Of a DNA stretch of 64,000 nt, positions 8,523 to 18,700 are shown in pieces. This DNA comes from Arthrobacter sp. Soil762 (GTDB taxonomy: Bacteria > Actinomycetota > Actinomycetes > Actinomycetales > Micrococcaceae). Numbering within the stretch: the stretch's first letter is position 1; every line of letters starts with the position of its first letter. The notes beneath the pieces are model-generated. The model was not told the origin of the DNA and made no database searches. It saw only the letters and a program-made list of their open reading frames with translations. Location of the stretch: positions 1 to 64,000 of the forward strand of contig NZ_LMSG01000021.1 in assembly GCF_001428335.1 (NCBI RefSeq). Direction: 5' to 3'. A program made the translations under genes and the position numbers.

Positions 8523-9773
8523 TCAGGCCTTCAGGGATGTGGTCACGGCGAAGGCAACGGCAGGGGACTCGGCACCGGCCACCGGGTGGACATTGACCGG
8601 CGCTTCCGCGGCGGGAAGGAAAGCGCTGCCCCCGCGGGCCAGCTGCAGGTCGCCCTTGGGCGAATCGAGATACACCGATCCGGCAACGACAATAACGACG
8701 ACGGCACCCGCCTGGGCCAGCGGCACCGGCTCCGCGCCGGGTGCCAGTTCGATCCGCTGAAGCTGGAACTCCCGGAAGGGCGGCTGGTACAGCTCCTGGC
8801 CAAGGCCGGAGAATTCCGGCGTGAGCATGGGGACCGACACCGGCAGGAACTCGATGGTCCGCAGCAGTTCGGGCACATCGACGTACTTCGGAGTCAACCC
8901 GCCGCGGAGCACGTTGTCCGAGGACGCCATGACTTCAACACCCAAGCCGTGCAGGTACGCGTGCACGTTGCCCGCTGGGAGGTAGACGGCCTCGCCGGGG
9001 GCAAGCGAAATCCTGTTCAGCAGCAGCGAAATCAGCACGCCGGGATCACCCGGGTACTTCTCGTTGAGGCTGATCACCGTGGACAGTTCCGCCTGGTACG
9101 GTGCCAGCGGAGCGCCGGAGATCAGAGCCGCGGCCACCATGGCTGTGGTGTGGGAGACGTCTTCGCTGCCAGTGATCAGGCGCTCGAAGGCGCTCCTGAG
9201 GCCGGCGCCCTCGTCCGGGTTCTCCAGGACCTCAAGCAGCTCCACGAGCAGGGGCGGGACCCCGGTTTCCACCAGGTCGAAGCAGGCGGCAACGTGGAGG
9301 AGAATCTTCCGGGCTGATGCCGGCGCCCGGAACCCGCACAACGCTTCGAACGGCGTCAGCGCGAAGATCATTTCGGGCTTGTGGTTGTCATCGCGGTAGT
9401 TGCGGTGGGCGGCATCGGGCGCAATGCCTTCAGCATTCTCCCGGGCGAATCCCGCTTTGGCCTGGTCGATGCTGGGATGGACCTGGAGCGACAACGGCAG
9501 CGCGGCAGCAAGGATCTTGGTCAGGAACGGGAGCCGCGGGCCAAATTCGGCCACAGATTCGCCGCCCAGGAAATGTTCCGGATCTTCGGCAATCAAGGCA
9601 TCCAGCGGTGCCACGGAGCCGTCCACCCGGCGGGCCATCGAGGGGGCGCCGGGGTGGGCGCCGATCCAGAGTTCGGCTTCCGGCCGGCCGGACTCGGGGC
9701 GTCCCAGCAGCCCGGCGATGGCCGTGGTGGATCCCCAGGCGTAGTCGCGGAGGACGTTTTCAATTTCGTACAC
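8523..9773 (-). CDS. manA: Mannose-6-phosphate isomerase, class I
   Basis: Zinc enzyme converting fructose 6-phosphate and mannose 6-phosphate, feeding GDP-mannose for mannosylated envelope polymers and the protein O-mannosyltransferase at 29620. The 416-residue protein shows 'SLQVHPSIDQAK', 'NHKPEM' and 'VYLPAGNVHAYLHG', which supply the zinc ligands and active site. The start is a GTG (VYEIENVL); the open frame runs further upstream but loses similarity. In the syntenic actinobacterial block manA usually sits between manB and ahcY; here it has moved beside femX and manB is absent from the window. Confidence 0.93.
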   Translation of the reverse strand: MYEIENVLRDYAWGSTTAIAGLLGRPESGRPEAELWIGAHPGAPSMARRVDGSVAPLDALIAEDPEHFLGGESVAEFGPRLPFLTKILAAALPLSLQVHPSIDQAKAGFARENAEGIAPDAAHRNYRDDNHKPEMIFALTPFEALCGFRAPASARKILLHVAACFDLVETGVPPLLVELLEVLENPDEGAGLRSAFERLITGSEDVSHTTAMVAAALISGAPLAPYQAELSTVISLNEKYPGDPGVLISLLLNRISLAPGEAVYLPAGNVHAYLHGLGVEVMASSDNVLRGGLTPKYVDVPELLRTIEFLPVSVPMLTPEFSGLGQELYQPPFREFQLQRIELAPGAEPVPLAQAGAVVVIVVAGSVYLDSPKGDLQLARGGSAFLPAAEAPVNVHPVAGAESPAVAFAVTTSLKA

Positions 9774-9859
9774 AGCCGGTGTCCATTCTTGGTCTTCAGG
9801 TCTACGTAGTCTTGCAGTCAGGTGCCGCGGCCGGGTTTCCGGGCGGCGATGCGGCGGGC

Positions 9860-11506
9860 CTACAGCGGTGCGCACTGGCCGTTGGTGGCCACCAGTTGGC
9901 GGATAGCCTCTTCGTCGCCGCCGCGCTTGAGCTGGTTCAGCAGCTCCTCGGTAATCGGTTCGCCGTCCGGTGTGGTGGTCACCGGGGTGAAGTCCGACGG
10001 CGGCGGCGGCGTTTGCTGCACTGGCCACTCGGCTGCCAGGCCGGAGACAGGCCGCATCGGGGCGGACGCCTGAAGCTTCCCGCTGGTAGCGGACGCCTGC
10101 ACGATCCCGTCGACGGGTGCAGCAGCTTGGGGTCCTGATGCCGAGGCGAGCAGCCGGTCCACGCGGTTGTGGATGACGTCAAAGTCAGGCACGGTGGAGA
10201 AGGAGGCGTCAAAATCGGGCGGCCCGATGGTCAGCCGTTTGGCCTCCTTGCCCTTGGCCTTCATGGCGAGGTCCACAAAGCTGCCCAGCTGGGCCGAGGA
10301 GATGTTGGATTCCACCACCTTGGTGCCCGCACTGGCGATGTCCTCGAATTTGGACAGCAGCGTGGCCGGGTCCAACTGCTTCAGCATGGCCTGCTGCACG
10401 CACTGCTGGCGCTGGATCCGGGAGTAGTCGTCGACGTATTCGCGCGACCGCCCGTACCATAGTGCGTGTTCACCATCGAGTGTCTGTTCGCCGGCGGGAA
10501 TCCAGCCCAACGGCATGCCGTGAGTGCGCGTAGCTTCGTCGAAGAATCCGCTCATCGGAACCCAGCCGCCGGCCCTGATTCTGATGCCGCCCATGGCGTC
10601 GATGAGTTTGGCGAAGCCCGCCATATCCACCAGGACATAGGCCTGGACCGTGATCCCGAGGGTTCCCGATACCGCCTCAAGGGTGGCCTGGGCGCCGGGG
10701 TCTGCGACGCCCGGGTACAGGTCCGCGTGCTCGTTGGTCACTTCGGTGTTGATGGCATTGATGAGGCACGCGTCGCCGCAGTCGTAGCCGTCCGGGTAGA
10801 TCTCGCGCATGGGCGAGCCTTCGCTGAACTGGGCGTTCTGCAGGTTGCGCGGCACGGAGATGATGGCTGTCTGGCCGGTCTTTGCGTCCACGCTGAGTAC
10901 GGACAGGCTGTCCGGGCGCCTGCCTGTACGGTCGTCGCCGGCGTCACCGCCCATCATCAGGAAGTTGTAGCGGCCGTCCACGGGATCGATCGCTGGTCCC
11001 CCCGCGAAGATGGTGCCGATGGCGTTGCGGCTCACGTTCAGCAGGTACGCGGCATACCCAAGGGTGCCGCTGCTCAGGACCAGGGCGAGGACCAGGGCAA
11101 TGCCGACGGCGGGACGCGCCGCCGGTGCCAGCAGCACGGGGCGGATCAGCCGGAGGGTGTTGACGAACAGAAACGCCCATCCGAGCGCCAGGGCCACCAG
11201 GACGAGGATGATCACCAGCGAGGCAAACTGATTGGTGAGGATGTTGATCAGCAGCGACCGGTTCACAGCCAGCAGCAGCAGGGTGACCGCCAGCAAAGCC
11301 CAGGCGGTCAGGGTGACGCGCAGGGCAATACGGCCGAGCTTGCGGTCGCCGGCCACAATCTGGGCGCTGCCGGGCACCAGAAGGGTCATCAGGACCAGGG
11401 CAAAGCCCCGTTTGGTCCGGACGGGGGCTGAGGCGCTGGTCGGATACCGGACGGGATCAGTCATGACCTTGCCGGTTGCTGGCTGCTGCGGTTCGCTTCT
11501 GGACAT
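9860..11506 (-). CDS. LytR-CpsA-Psr (LCP) family cell-wall polymer ligase
   Basis: Transfers lipid-linked anionic or sugar polymers onto peptidoglycan outside the membrane. The 548-residue protein starts with an unusual block of about four membrane spans (residues 30-155), then the LCP domain: 'FLMMGGDAGDDRTGRRPDSLSV', 'IISVPRNL', 'VLVDMAGFAKLIDAMGGI' and 'LDGEHALWYGRSREYVDDYSRIQRQQ', which contain the polyprenyl-phosphate-binding arginines and aspartates. The tail is proline- and threonine-rich and low in structure. Start is the ATG with AAGGA seven bases upstream, ten bases after the purE stop; it probably belongs to the purK-purE transcript. An LCP gene in this neighbourhood is conserved (Rv3267 region in M. 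tuberculosis, from memory). Confidence 0.92.
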   Translation of the reverse strand: MSRSEPQQPATGKVMTDPVRYPTSASAPVRTKRGFALVLMTLLVPGSAQIVAGDRKLGRIALRVTLTAWALLAVTLLLLAVNRSLLINILTNQFASLVIILVLVALALGWAFLFVNTLRLIRPVLLAPAARPAVGIALVLALVLSSGTLGYAAYLLNVSRNAIGTIFAGGPAIDPVDGRYNFLMMGGDAGDDRTGRRPDSLSVLSVDAKTGQTAIISVPRNLQNAQFSEGSPMREIYPDGYDCGDACLINAINTEVTNEHADLYPGVADPGAQATLEAVSGTLGITVQAYVLVDMAGFAKLIDAMGGIRIRAGGWVPMSGFFDEATRTHGMPLGWIPAGEQTLDGEHALWYGRSREYVDDYSRIQRQQCVQQAMLKQLDPATLLSKFEDIASAGTKVVESNISSAQLGSFVDLAMKAKGKEAKRLTIGPPDFDASFSTVPDFDVIHNRVDRLLASASGPQAAAPVDGIVQASATSGKLQASAPMRPVSGLAAEWPVQQTPPPPSDFTPVTTTPDGEPITEELLNQLKRGGDEEAIRQLVATNGQCAPL

Positions 11507-11516
11507 GTCCGGTTCC

Positions 11517-12095
11517 TTAACGGCTGCCCCGGAGAAGACCATTGCCGTCGGCGAAGACTTCGCTGACTTTCTGCCTGAGGTTGGCTCCCTTGCGGGTGGC
11601 GACGTCGTTGAGTTCCTGGGCGAAGTCCAGGAGGTCGGCGCGGAGCGTGGCTGCCAGTTCGTCCGTGCCCGACGCGAGAATCCGGACTGCTAACAGGCCT
11701 GCGTTCCGGGCACCGGCAATGGACACGGTGGCTACGGGAACGCCGGCCGGCATTTGCACGATGGAGAGGAGGGAATCCATGCCGTCCAGGGTCTTGAGCG
11801 GGACCGGGACGCCGATAACGGGCAAGGGAGTCACGCTTGCCAGCATGCCGGGAAGGTGGGCAGCTCCGCCGGCGCCCGCGATGATGACCCGCAGTCCGCG
11901 TTCGTGGGCGGTCTGGCCGTACCGGATCATTTCGGTGGGCATCCGGTGTGCGGAGACCACATCGGCTTCAAAGGGGATGCCGAACTCAGCCAATGCATCC
12001 GCGGCGGCCTCCATGACCGGCCAATCCGAGTCTGAGCCCATGACCAGCCCAACGATGGGACGGGGGACGGTGCCGGTGGTGGTTTCGGTGGTCAT
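11517..12095 (-). CDS. purE: N5-carboxyaminoimidazole ribonucleotide mutase
   Basis: Moves the carboxylate of N5-CAIR to give CAIR in purine synthesis; works directly after PurK. The 192-residue class I protein shows 'GSDSDWPVM' (about 19-27), 'SAHRMP' (about 48-53) and '[11 protein letters not shown]' (about 73-83), the substrate-binding loops. The ATG has GAGGAG seven bases upstream inside the end of purK, and the two genes overlap by four bases, indicating translational coupling. Confidence 0.96.
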   Translation of the reverse strand: MTTETTTGTVPRPIVGLVMGSDSDWPVMEAAADALAEFGIPFEADVVSAHRMPTEMIRYGQTAHERGLRVIIAGAGGAAHLPGMLASVTPLPVIGVPVPLKTLDGMDSLLSIVQMPAGVPVATVSIAGARNAGLLAVRILASGTDELAATLRADLLDFAQELNDVATRKGANLRQKVSEVFADGNGLLRGSR

Positions 12096-13288
12096 GCGTT
12101 CTCCTCGGAAATCCGTGCTGATTCTTCGGTGGGAACCCGGCCGTCGCGGATGATGGCCGCCACCCGGGTTGCGCGTTGCCGGACCGAGTCCACATCATCC
12201 GTGGAGGTCCCTACGAGGTTGACATGGCCAATCTTGCGTCCCGGACGCACTGATTTTCCGTAGCAGTGGACCTTGGCGGCCGGCTCGCTGGCGAGGGCGG
12301 CCGGGTAGGCGGAAAACAGGTCCTGGTTGTCGCCGCCCAGGAAGTTTTTCATGACCACTACCGGGCCCAGGATGTCGGTGGCACCCAGCGGCAGGTCCAG
12401 GACCGCCCGCAGGTGCTGTTCAAACTGGCTGGTAACCGAACCGTCCTGGGTCCAGTGCCCGGTGTTGTGGGGGCGCATCGCGAGCTCGTTGATCAGGAAG
12501 CCGACGCCGGAGCCCGGTGTTTCAAAGAGTTCCGCCGCCATGACTCCGGTGACGCCCAGTTCCGTGGCGACGCGCAGTGCCGCGTCTTCCGCAGCCGCGG
12601 CGACCTCGAGGGGGATGTCCAGGGCAGGGGCGATGACTTCGTCGCAGACGCCGTCCACCTGGATAGTGTGCACGACCGGCCAGGCTCTCGCTTCGCCGCC
12701 CGGGGTCCGCGCCACCAGCGCGGACAGTTCGCGGCTGAACTCAATTTTGGCTTCGGCGAGGAGCGGGCTCATGGCCTCGAACCACGGAGCAGCCTCTTCG
12801 GCGGCCTCGGCGGAGTCGATGATCCGCACGCCCTTTCCGTCGTAGCCGCCGCGGGGCATCTTGAGGACAACCGGCCAACCCGTTTCGTCGCCGAAGTCCA
12901 CGAGCGCAGCGACGTCAGCGACAGCAGCCCAGATGGGGTTTGGGAGCCCAAGGCTGTCGATGGCAGCCCTCATCACCAGTTTGTCCTGGGCATTAACCAG
13001 GGCGTCCGGACCGGGCTGGACATTCACGCCGGCGGCCAAAAGCGCGCGGAGGTGGTCCGTGGGGACGTGTTCGTGGTCGAACGTCATAACATCCAGGCCG
13101 TCTGCGAAGTCAAGGAGAGTCTGGAGGTCCTTGTAGTCACCCACCGGTGAAGTGGACACAGCAGACACGGCTGAAACGTCCTCACCCTCAGCCAGGACAC
13201 GGAGTTCAAAGCCAAGGGCGGTAGCGGCCGGGGCCATCATGCGCGCGAGTTGGCCGCCGCCAACTACGCCGATTACTGGAAAAGTCAC
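12092..13288 (-). CDS. purK: N5-carboxyaminoimidazole ribonucleotide synthase
   Basis: ATP-grasp enzyme that carboxylates AIR with bicarbonate and ATP. The 398-residue protein has the N-terminal PreATP fold ('[18 protein letters not shown]', residues 5-22), 'FDHEHVP' in the AIR-binding region, '[14 protein letters not shown]' as the ATP-grasp loop and '[15 protein letters not shown]' near the metal site. The GTG start follows TAGGCT (13296-13301) by seven bases, so it heads a probably leaderless purK-purE transcript that may include the LCP gene. The divergent neighbour is gtrA, the same pairing as in mycobacteria. Confidence 0.96.
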   Translation of the reverse strand: MTFPVIGVVGGGQLARMMAPAATALGFELRVLAEGEDVSAVSAVSTSPVGDYKDLQTLLDFADGLDVMTFDHEHVPTDHLRALLAAGVNVQPGPDALVNAQDKLVMRAAIDSLGLPNPIWAAVADVAALVDFGDETGWPVVLKMPRGGYDGKGVRIIDSAEAAEEAAPWFEAMSPLLAEAKIEFSRELSALVARTPGGEARAWPVVHTIQVDGVCDEVIAPALDIPLEVAAAAEDAALRVATELGVTGVMAAELFETPGSGVGFLINELAMRPHNTGHWTQDGSVTSQFEQHLRAVLDLPLGATDILGPVVVMKNFLGGDNQDLFSAYPAALASEPAAKVHCYGKSVRPGRKIGHVNLVGTSTDDVDSVRQRATRVAAIIRDGRVPTEESARISEENA

Positions 13289-13461
13289 ATATGCCAGCCT
13301 ACAGAAAAGCTCACCGGATCCGGGCTTTGGGACGTCGAAGGGCCCGCTTTTCGGGTATTTCCGCGATCACCCTTCACTCCGCGTGGGGCGGGTTCACCGA
13401 TTTCGGGTCTAAAATAGACCTCTGGCCGTGTGGCCCAATGAACGGACGGCCATGGAGGGTC

Positions 13462-14046
13462 ATGTTTAGCGCACTTGCAGATCGTATCCGGGGGCTCGCC
13501 TCGCTATTTTGGCGTGAAGTGGCCAAGTTCGGAGCCGTGGGCGGTGTGGCCTTCGTCATTGACTCGGCCATCTTCATCTGGCTGTTCACCGGACCGATGC
13601 ACGGCAGCGAGGTCTGGGCCAAAGCGGTGGCAACCATCGTGGCAAGCATCTTCTCGTGGGTTGCCAACCGTTACTGGACGTTCAGACACCGCAAGCAGGC
13701 CAATGTGGCCCGTGAGGCCGCGCTGTTCGCCGTCATGAACCTGGTGGGACTGCTGATCGCCTCAGGCTGCGTCTGGTTCGCGAAGTACATCCTGGACCTG
13801 AACGACAAGCCCTCGCTCTTTATTGCCGGCAGCGTCGTGGGCCTGGTCCTGGGCACCATCTTCCGCTTCTTCGCTTACCGGTTCTGGGTCTTCAACGAAG
13901 AACTGGATCAGGAGCCGGAGTTCTCCCACGACCACGAGCTCATCGAACGGCACCATCGTGAGAAGGCGGCTGCCGCCGCGGCCGTCGCCCAGCACGGGGA
14001 GCAGCCGGAGGCAGACTCACCGGAAAGCCGCCGGCAGCAGCCCTAA
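13462..14046 (+). CDS. GtrA family membrane protein
   Basis: Small polytopic protein of the GtrA/teichoic-acid-glycosylation family, thought to help flip or hold polyprenyl-linked sugars. Four spans can be read ('FGAVGGVAFVIDSAIFIWLF', 'AKAVATIVASIFSWVANRYW', 'FAVMNLVGLLIASGCVWF', 'LFIAGSVVGLVLGTIFRFF') with the conserved 'NRYWTFR' and 'YRFWVF' motifs, then a charged, histidine- and alanine-rich tail of about 45 residues. ATG chosen at 13462; GGAGGG is only two bases away, so the ATG at 13438 is a real alternative. TAAAAT near 13410 looks like a -10 box. Confidence 0.87.
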   Translation: MFSALADRIRGLASLFWREVAKFGAVGGVAFVIDSAIFIWLFTGPMHGSEVWAKAVATIVASIFSWVANRYWTFRHRKQANVAREAALFAVMNLVGLLIASGCVWFAKYILDLNDKPSLFIAGSVVGLVLGTIFRFFAYRFWVFNEELDQEPEFSHDHELIERHHREKAAAAAAVAQHGEQPEADSPESRRQQP

Positions 14047-14065
14047 CCCAGCCGTGCCGGGAAAG

Positions 14066-14764
14066 CTACTTGCCGTGGATGCGTTCCGCGGCCAGCAGCT
14101 TGTCGGTCAGCTCCACATCGGGGTGCGCCAGTACCACCGAACCACCGTTGTGCCACGCGCCGAGTGAGTTCGCCAGCGCCGGCTCCAGCCCTTCAGAGGC
14201 CGGGACCAGAAGCCTGACGCCTTCCTCATGCGGCGCCGCAAAACCAGTGATCAGGCTTTCGTGGATGTGCTGCTGGCCTCCGCCGGCCCGAATTGCACAG
14301 CCGGCCGCCGAAGGGTCCGTGTGCGCCATAAAGACGTCGCCATGCGAGCGCACCTCGGCGGCGTAGTCGATGACCCCGGCAGGCAGGTCACCGGGCCACC
14401 GCATCGCCAGGGCTGGCAGCGCGACGGCGATAACGGCGTCGTGCTTCCCCTCAACGGTTCCGGGCCTGTCGGTGACCAGGAGCTCCGCCTCCCCGCCGTC
14501 CAGGACTGTTTCCATGCCCAGCTGCCAGGCGGCCAGGGCCCAGATCATTGACTTCCAGTGGGCTGGCAGGTCAAGAGTCAGTCGCATGCCGGGCTCGGCG
14601 TCGAGTTCGTCCTGCAGCAGGTTGCTGGTTTTGGCCACCCAGTTGTCCAGCACGCGACCGGAGAGTTCCACGCGCTCGGAGTCCGGGCCGTACCAGGTCA
14701 GGCGGGGCGACGTGGCGTGGCCGGAACGCAGGGTAGTCATCAGATCTATCACCGGGATGCTCAT
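14066..14764 (-). CDS. TIGR03089 family protein (partial AMP-binding-like)
   Basis: A 232-residue actinobacterial family whose members resemble the N-terminal part of acyl-adenylate enzymes ('LTWYGPDSERVELSGRVLDNWVAKTSNLL') but lack the ATP-binding P-loop and C-terminal lid, so enzymatic activity is unlikely. The end ('NSLGAWHNGGSVVLAHPDVELT') matches the family. It sits convergent to gtrA with a gap of 19 bases. Its place between the LCP gene and whiB in the conserved neighbourhood suggests an envelope-linked role, which is inference only. I see no clear -10 box before the ATG. Confidence 0.8.
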   Translation of the reverse strand: MSIPVIDLMTTLRSGHATSPRLTWYGPDSERVELSGRVLDNWVAKTSNLLQDELDAEPGMRLTLDLPAHWKSMIWALAAWQLGMETVLDGGEAELLVTDRPGTVEGKHDAVIAVALPALAMRWPGDLPAGVIDYAAEVRSHGDVFMAHTDPSAAGCAIRAGGGQQHIHESLITGFAAPHEEGVRLLVPASEGLEPALANSLGAWHNGGSVVLAHPDVELTDKLLAAERIHGK

Positions 14765-15058
14765 GGCTTTATCTTGTCACGGACCCAGTGCGGCGTCCTT
14801 GGCGGGGATACCGCGCACCGGGTCCCTAAGGGTCCCAGTCGCGTCCGGCCGGGCTGTGATTTCACTCACAGGAGTTTGTCATCTTATTTGTCTAATTCCG
14901 GCTGCGCCTGTATTTTTGGCAGCTATTCAGCGGAAACGGGATCCTTTTGGCCGCCGAAGCGGACCGCCGGGCGTCTGGCGCGCCGGGCCTTCGGAAAACT
15001 CCCGGGCGTGGCGTGACCGGGATTGGCCCGGAAAGTTGATTATTATCCCGTCCACGGC

Positions 15059-15088
15059 TTGACTCCCCAGTAGTTACACGCGTGTAAT
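15059..15088 (+). promoter_or_regulatory. Putative whiB promoter with overlapping palindromic operator
   Basis: TTGACT (15059-15064) and TGTAAT (15083-15088) are separated by 18 bases, a reasonable -35/-10 pair. A perfect 14-bp palindrome TTACACGCGTGTAA (15074-15087) covers the end of the spacer and the -10 box, where a repressor would act. The remaining 14765-15058 stretch holds no gene; it shows only a direct repeat of GGGTCCC near 14820. Confidence 0.5.
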
Positions 15089-15177
15089 TAGATATCGAAA
15101 GTCACTGCATAAATACGGACACGCCACCGAGTGTCCAAGTTTTCAGGCAAGGGCTGCAACATTTGGGGAGGGTCGCC

Positions 15178-15723
15178 GTGGGGCAAGCAGAGCGTATCCA
15201 TGAAGATGCCGTCGTCGCCGGACTGGCAACGGCAAAATACCGCGCACGGGGGGTGCCGAGCGACTGGTACGTCGATCCCGCGGATCCCGACGCCGCGGAC
15301 CGTTACAACCGCAATACCAAAGACCCCCTCCAGGACCAGGCCACAGCCTTCCTGGCGGCGCACGAAGCACTCCTTGACGGCGGACACGACCAGGACGATG
15401 ACGACCTGGATCCGCCCATGGAACTGCGCACCCCGGCACAGGGAACAAGTTCTCAGCCGGTGTGGATCGGACTGCCGTTCAGGCAGGACTTCGACGACGA
15501 AGGTGAACTCGGCTGGCAGGCTGATGCATTGTGCGCGCAAACGGATCCGGAAGCTTTCTTCCCGGAGAAGGGCGGATCCACGCGCGACGCCAAGAAGGTC
15601 TGCGGTGCATGCAATGTGCGGTCGCAGTGCCTGGAATACGCGCTGGCAAACGACGAACGGTTTGGCATTTGGGGTGGCCTTTCCGAGCGTGAGCGCCGGC
15701 GGCTAAGGAAGCGAGCAATCTAA
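15178..15723 (+). CDS. WhiB-family iron-sulfur transcriptional regulator (WhiB2/WhmD-like)
   Basis: Iron-sulfur-cluster protein expected to bind the primary sigma factor and control cell-division or development genes. From the GTG chosen (GGGGAGGG five bases before it) there are 181 residues: an acidic, poorly conserved N-terminal 110 residues, then the Wbl domain with cluster cysteines C119, C142, C145 and C151, the 'GIWGG' turn at 163-167 and a basic DNA-contact tail 'RERRRLRKR'. The N-terminal extension is long for the family. Neighbours (GT2, DUF5719, DUF3499, ahcY) match the whiB2 locus of actinobacteria. Confidence 0.93.
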   Translation: MGQAERIHEDAVVAGLATAKYRARGVPSDWYVDPADPDAADRYNRNTKDPLQDQATAFLAAHEALLDGGHDQDDDDLDPPMELRTPAQGTSSQPVWIGLPFRQDFDDEGELGWQADALCAQTDPEAFFPEKGGSTRDAKKVCGACNVRSQCLEYALANDERFGIWGGLSERERRRLRKRAI

Positions 15724-15752
15724 TTCTTCAGGAAGTACATGTCACTGCCGTT

Positions 15753-18700
15753 GTGGTGTCCCACAACGGCAGTGCCTATCTCCCCAGAATCCTGGCTGCC
15801 CTCGCGGACCAGACCCGGCCCGCGGACTCCCTCATCGGAGTGGACACCGGATCCCGCGACGACTCCGCCGTCCTCCTGGAACGGGCCTTCGGCGCAACCA
15901 ATGTGAGCACCTTTCCGCCCGGCAAGAGCGGCATGGGCGGCGCCGTGCGCGCCGGGCTCAACAAGCACGCGCCCTGGGAAGGCCAGGACCAGCGTGCCGC
16001 CACAGAGTGGGTCTGGCTGCTTCACGACGATGCGGCCCCGGCCCCTGAGGCGCTGGCCGAACTCCTCAGTGCCGTGGAGCGCGCACCGTCGGTGACCGTG
16101 GCCGGCTGCAAGCAACTGGACTGGCACTCGGAACGCCGGCTGATCGACGTCGGACTCTCCACTAGCCGCTGGGCCGAGCGGCTTACCCTGATCGATGCCG
16201 ACGAACTGGACCAGGGCCAGTACAACGGCCGCACTGACGCTTTTGCGGTGAACTCGGCCGGCATGCTGGTCCGCCGTGATATCTGGGAACTCCTGAAGGG
16301 CTTCGACCCCGCACTGCCGGGCACCGGCGACGACGTCGACTTCTGCTGGCGAAACCGCCTCGCCGGGCACCGTGTGGTGGTAGTTCCCACTGCACGGATG
16401 TTCCACGTAGCCCACCGGCCGCATGCCCAGGGAAACGCTTCCGCGGCGCGAAAAGCCCAGGTCCATCTGCGCCTCAAGCACGCCCCGCTGTGGAAGGTGC
16501 CCATCCATGCAGTCGGTGCGCTGCTTGGCAGCATTTTCAAACTCGTGCTCAGCATTGCGGTCAAGGATCCCGGGCACGGTTTCTCCCAGCTTGTGGCCAC
16601 ATTCGCTGCCCTGGCCCGGCCCGGTGCCGTGGCAAAGGCCCGCCGGACCGCGGCAAACAGCCGGCGGATCCGGCGGTCCGTCATCAAGAAGCTGCAGACG
16701 CCACGGCGTGAAGTCTGGAACCACCGCCGCTCCCTGATGGAAGCCCTGGGCGCCGACAACTCCACGGCCGATGGCCTGGTCCATGACCCCCTGGCGGACC
16801 AGCCCACGGGGGACTCATCAGATGATTTCGCTGCCCTGACCACCACCGAACGGGGTTGGGTGGGGACCGGCGCCATCGCCGCCATCATCATCGCGTCCGT
16901 GGCTTCCCTCACGGCGCTCACCGGGATGTTCCGGGCCGACGCTGTTTCCGGTGGAGGCCTCATTCCGGTGTCCTCCACCCTTGGCGAAATCTGGCACCAC
17001 GCCTCCAGCTGGTGGATCAGCCTGGGGGCAGGGCTTCCGGGCAAGGGCGACCCCTTCGGCTATGTGCTGTGGATCCTTGGCCTGCTCGGCGGGGGAGACG
17101 CCAACGCGGCCATGGCCTGGCTCCTGCTGCTCGCCGCCCCGCTTTCCGGCCTGACCGCATGGTTTGCGGCCGGAGGCCTGACCATCCGGCGCCGCTTCCG
17201 CCTCGTTGCCGCACTCTTCTGGGCGGCCGCTCCTGCCTTGCAGATAGCACTGAACCAGGGCCGGGCCGGTGCCTTGGTGGCCCACATCATGATCCCGCTG
17301 CTCGTCCTGGCACTCCTGCGCGCCACCGGGTCCGCTGTGGGCCATGGGCGGTTCATTGTCCCGTCCGCGGGTGACCGGCGTTTCACCGAAAAACCACCCG
17401 CACGGCCTGGGATCAACGGCATGCCGTCCTGGACTGCCGCGGCCGCCGCAGGATTGACGCTGGGTGTTGTGACCGCGTCGGCGCCTTCACTGCTAGTCCC
17501 GGCCGTTGTGGTTATTGTGCTCTGCGGGCTGATGCTTGGCCGTCGTGGCCGCACCGTGTGGTGGGCTCTTTTGCCCAGCGCCGCGCTCTTTCTTCCCTTC
17601 GGGATGTCCGTTATCGACCGGCCGCGGGCATTGCTGGCAGACCCGGGTGTTCCGCTGGGATTCGAGGCAGCCCCGCTGTGGCAGCAATTCCTGGGCCAGC
17701 CGCTGCTGTTCTCCGCCGAAGGTGGCCTGTCCGGCCTTCCGTTCTTCAGCGGCCAGGCGATCCCATGGGCACTCGTGCTGGCACTGCTGCTTGCCGTTCC
17801 CGTCCTGCTGCTTGCCGTTGCCGCCCTGTTCCTCCCGGGTAAGCGCAGCAGGACAGCACGTGTTCTCTGGGTGGCGGCTCTGGTGATCTTCGCCGGTGGC
17901 TGGCTCGCAGGGCACGTTGCCACCGGCGCAACTGCCGACACCCTCGTGACACCGTTCACCGGTCCAGCCGTCTCCGCCGCAGGGTTTGCCCTGCTCGGAG
18001 CCGCCCTGATCGGTGCCGAGCGTTTGCTTGATGCCGCGGACCGGGCAGCCTCGCCGAGTATTCGGCGCAACGTGGCCCTTCGCTCCGCGACGGCCCTTGC
18101 CATGGTGGTGCTGCTGGCCGGTCCGCTGGCCGGCATGGCTGTGTGGTCGGCGCAGAACCTGCTACGTTCCTCAGCCGTTGCCCTCCCGGCCGACGTGCCG
18201 GCAGGGCCCGCGCTGGGAACGCCGAGGCTGGTGCAGCCAGGCAGCGCCCGGACGCTTCCCGCCACCGCCATAGACCGTGGCGCCGGGCCGGAGCAGACAC
18301 GCACGCTGCTGATCAGCACCCACGAGAACGGCGCATTTGACGCGGCCCTGATGCGCGGTGCCGGGACCACCCTGGACAGCTTGTCAACGATTGCCGCCGC
18401 CCGGAACATTTTGGGCGCGCCCGGCCAGGAGACGGTCAGGGAGGACGACGACGTCACGGCGTCCATCCGCAGCGTGGTGGCCACGCTGGTTGCCGGCCAA
18501 GGCGTGGACCCCCGTCCCGAGCTCGAGCGCCTTGGTGCCGGATTCGTGGTGCTGCGCTCGGCGGACACCGCCGCCCAGCTCACGGCCAGCAGGATGGACG
18601 CAGTCCCGGGGCTCGTTGCCGTCGGCCAGACGGATGTCGGCTGGCTCTGGCGGATTACGCCGCTGAACCAGCCGGTTCTGCAGCCCGCCGACGTCGCCCA

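Noticed and set aside
7542-9317. Long plus-strand open frame (591 codons) opposite femX and manA
   Set aside because: It is antisense to two clear genes, its translation is glycine/arginine/histidine-rich as expected from a high-GC shadow frame, and no family resemblance is seen. The same holds for the long frames at 3595-5112, 5980-7305, 17060-18928 and 42282-43559.
15074-15087. BldD-type operator at whiB
   Set aside because: The BldD consensus has an odd-length centre; this palindrome has an even centre and does not fit. Identity of the binder is left open.
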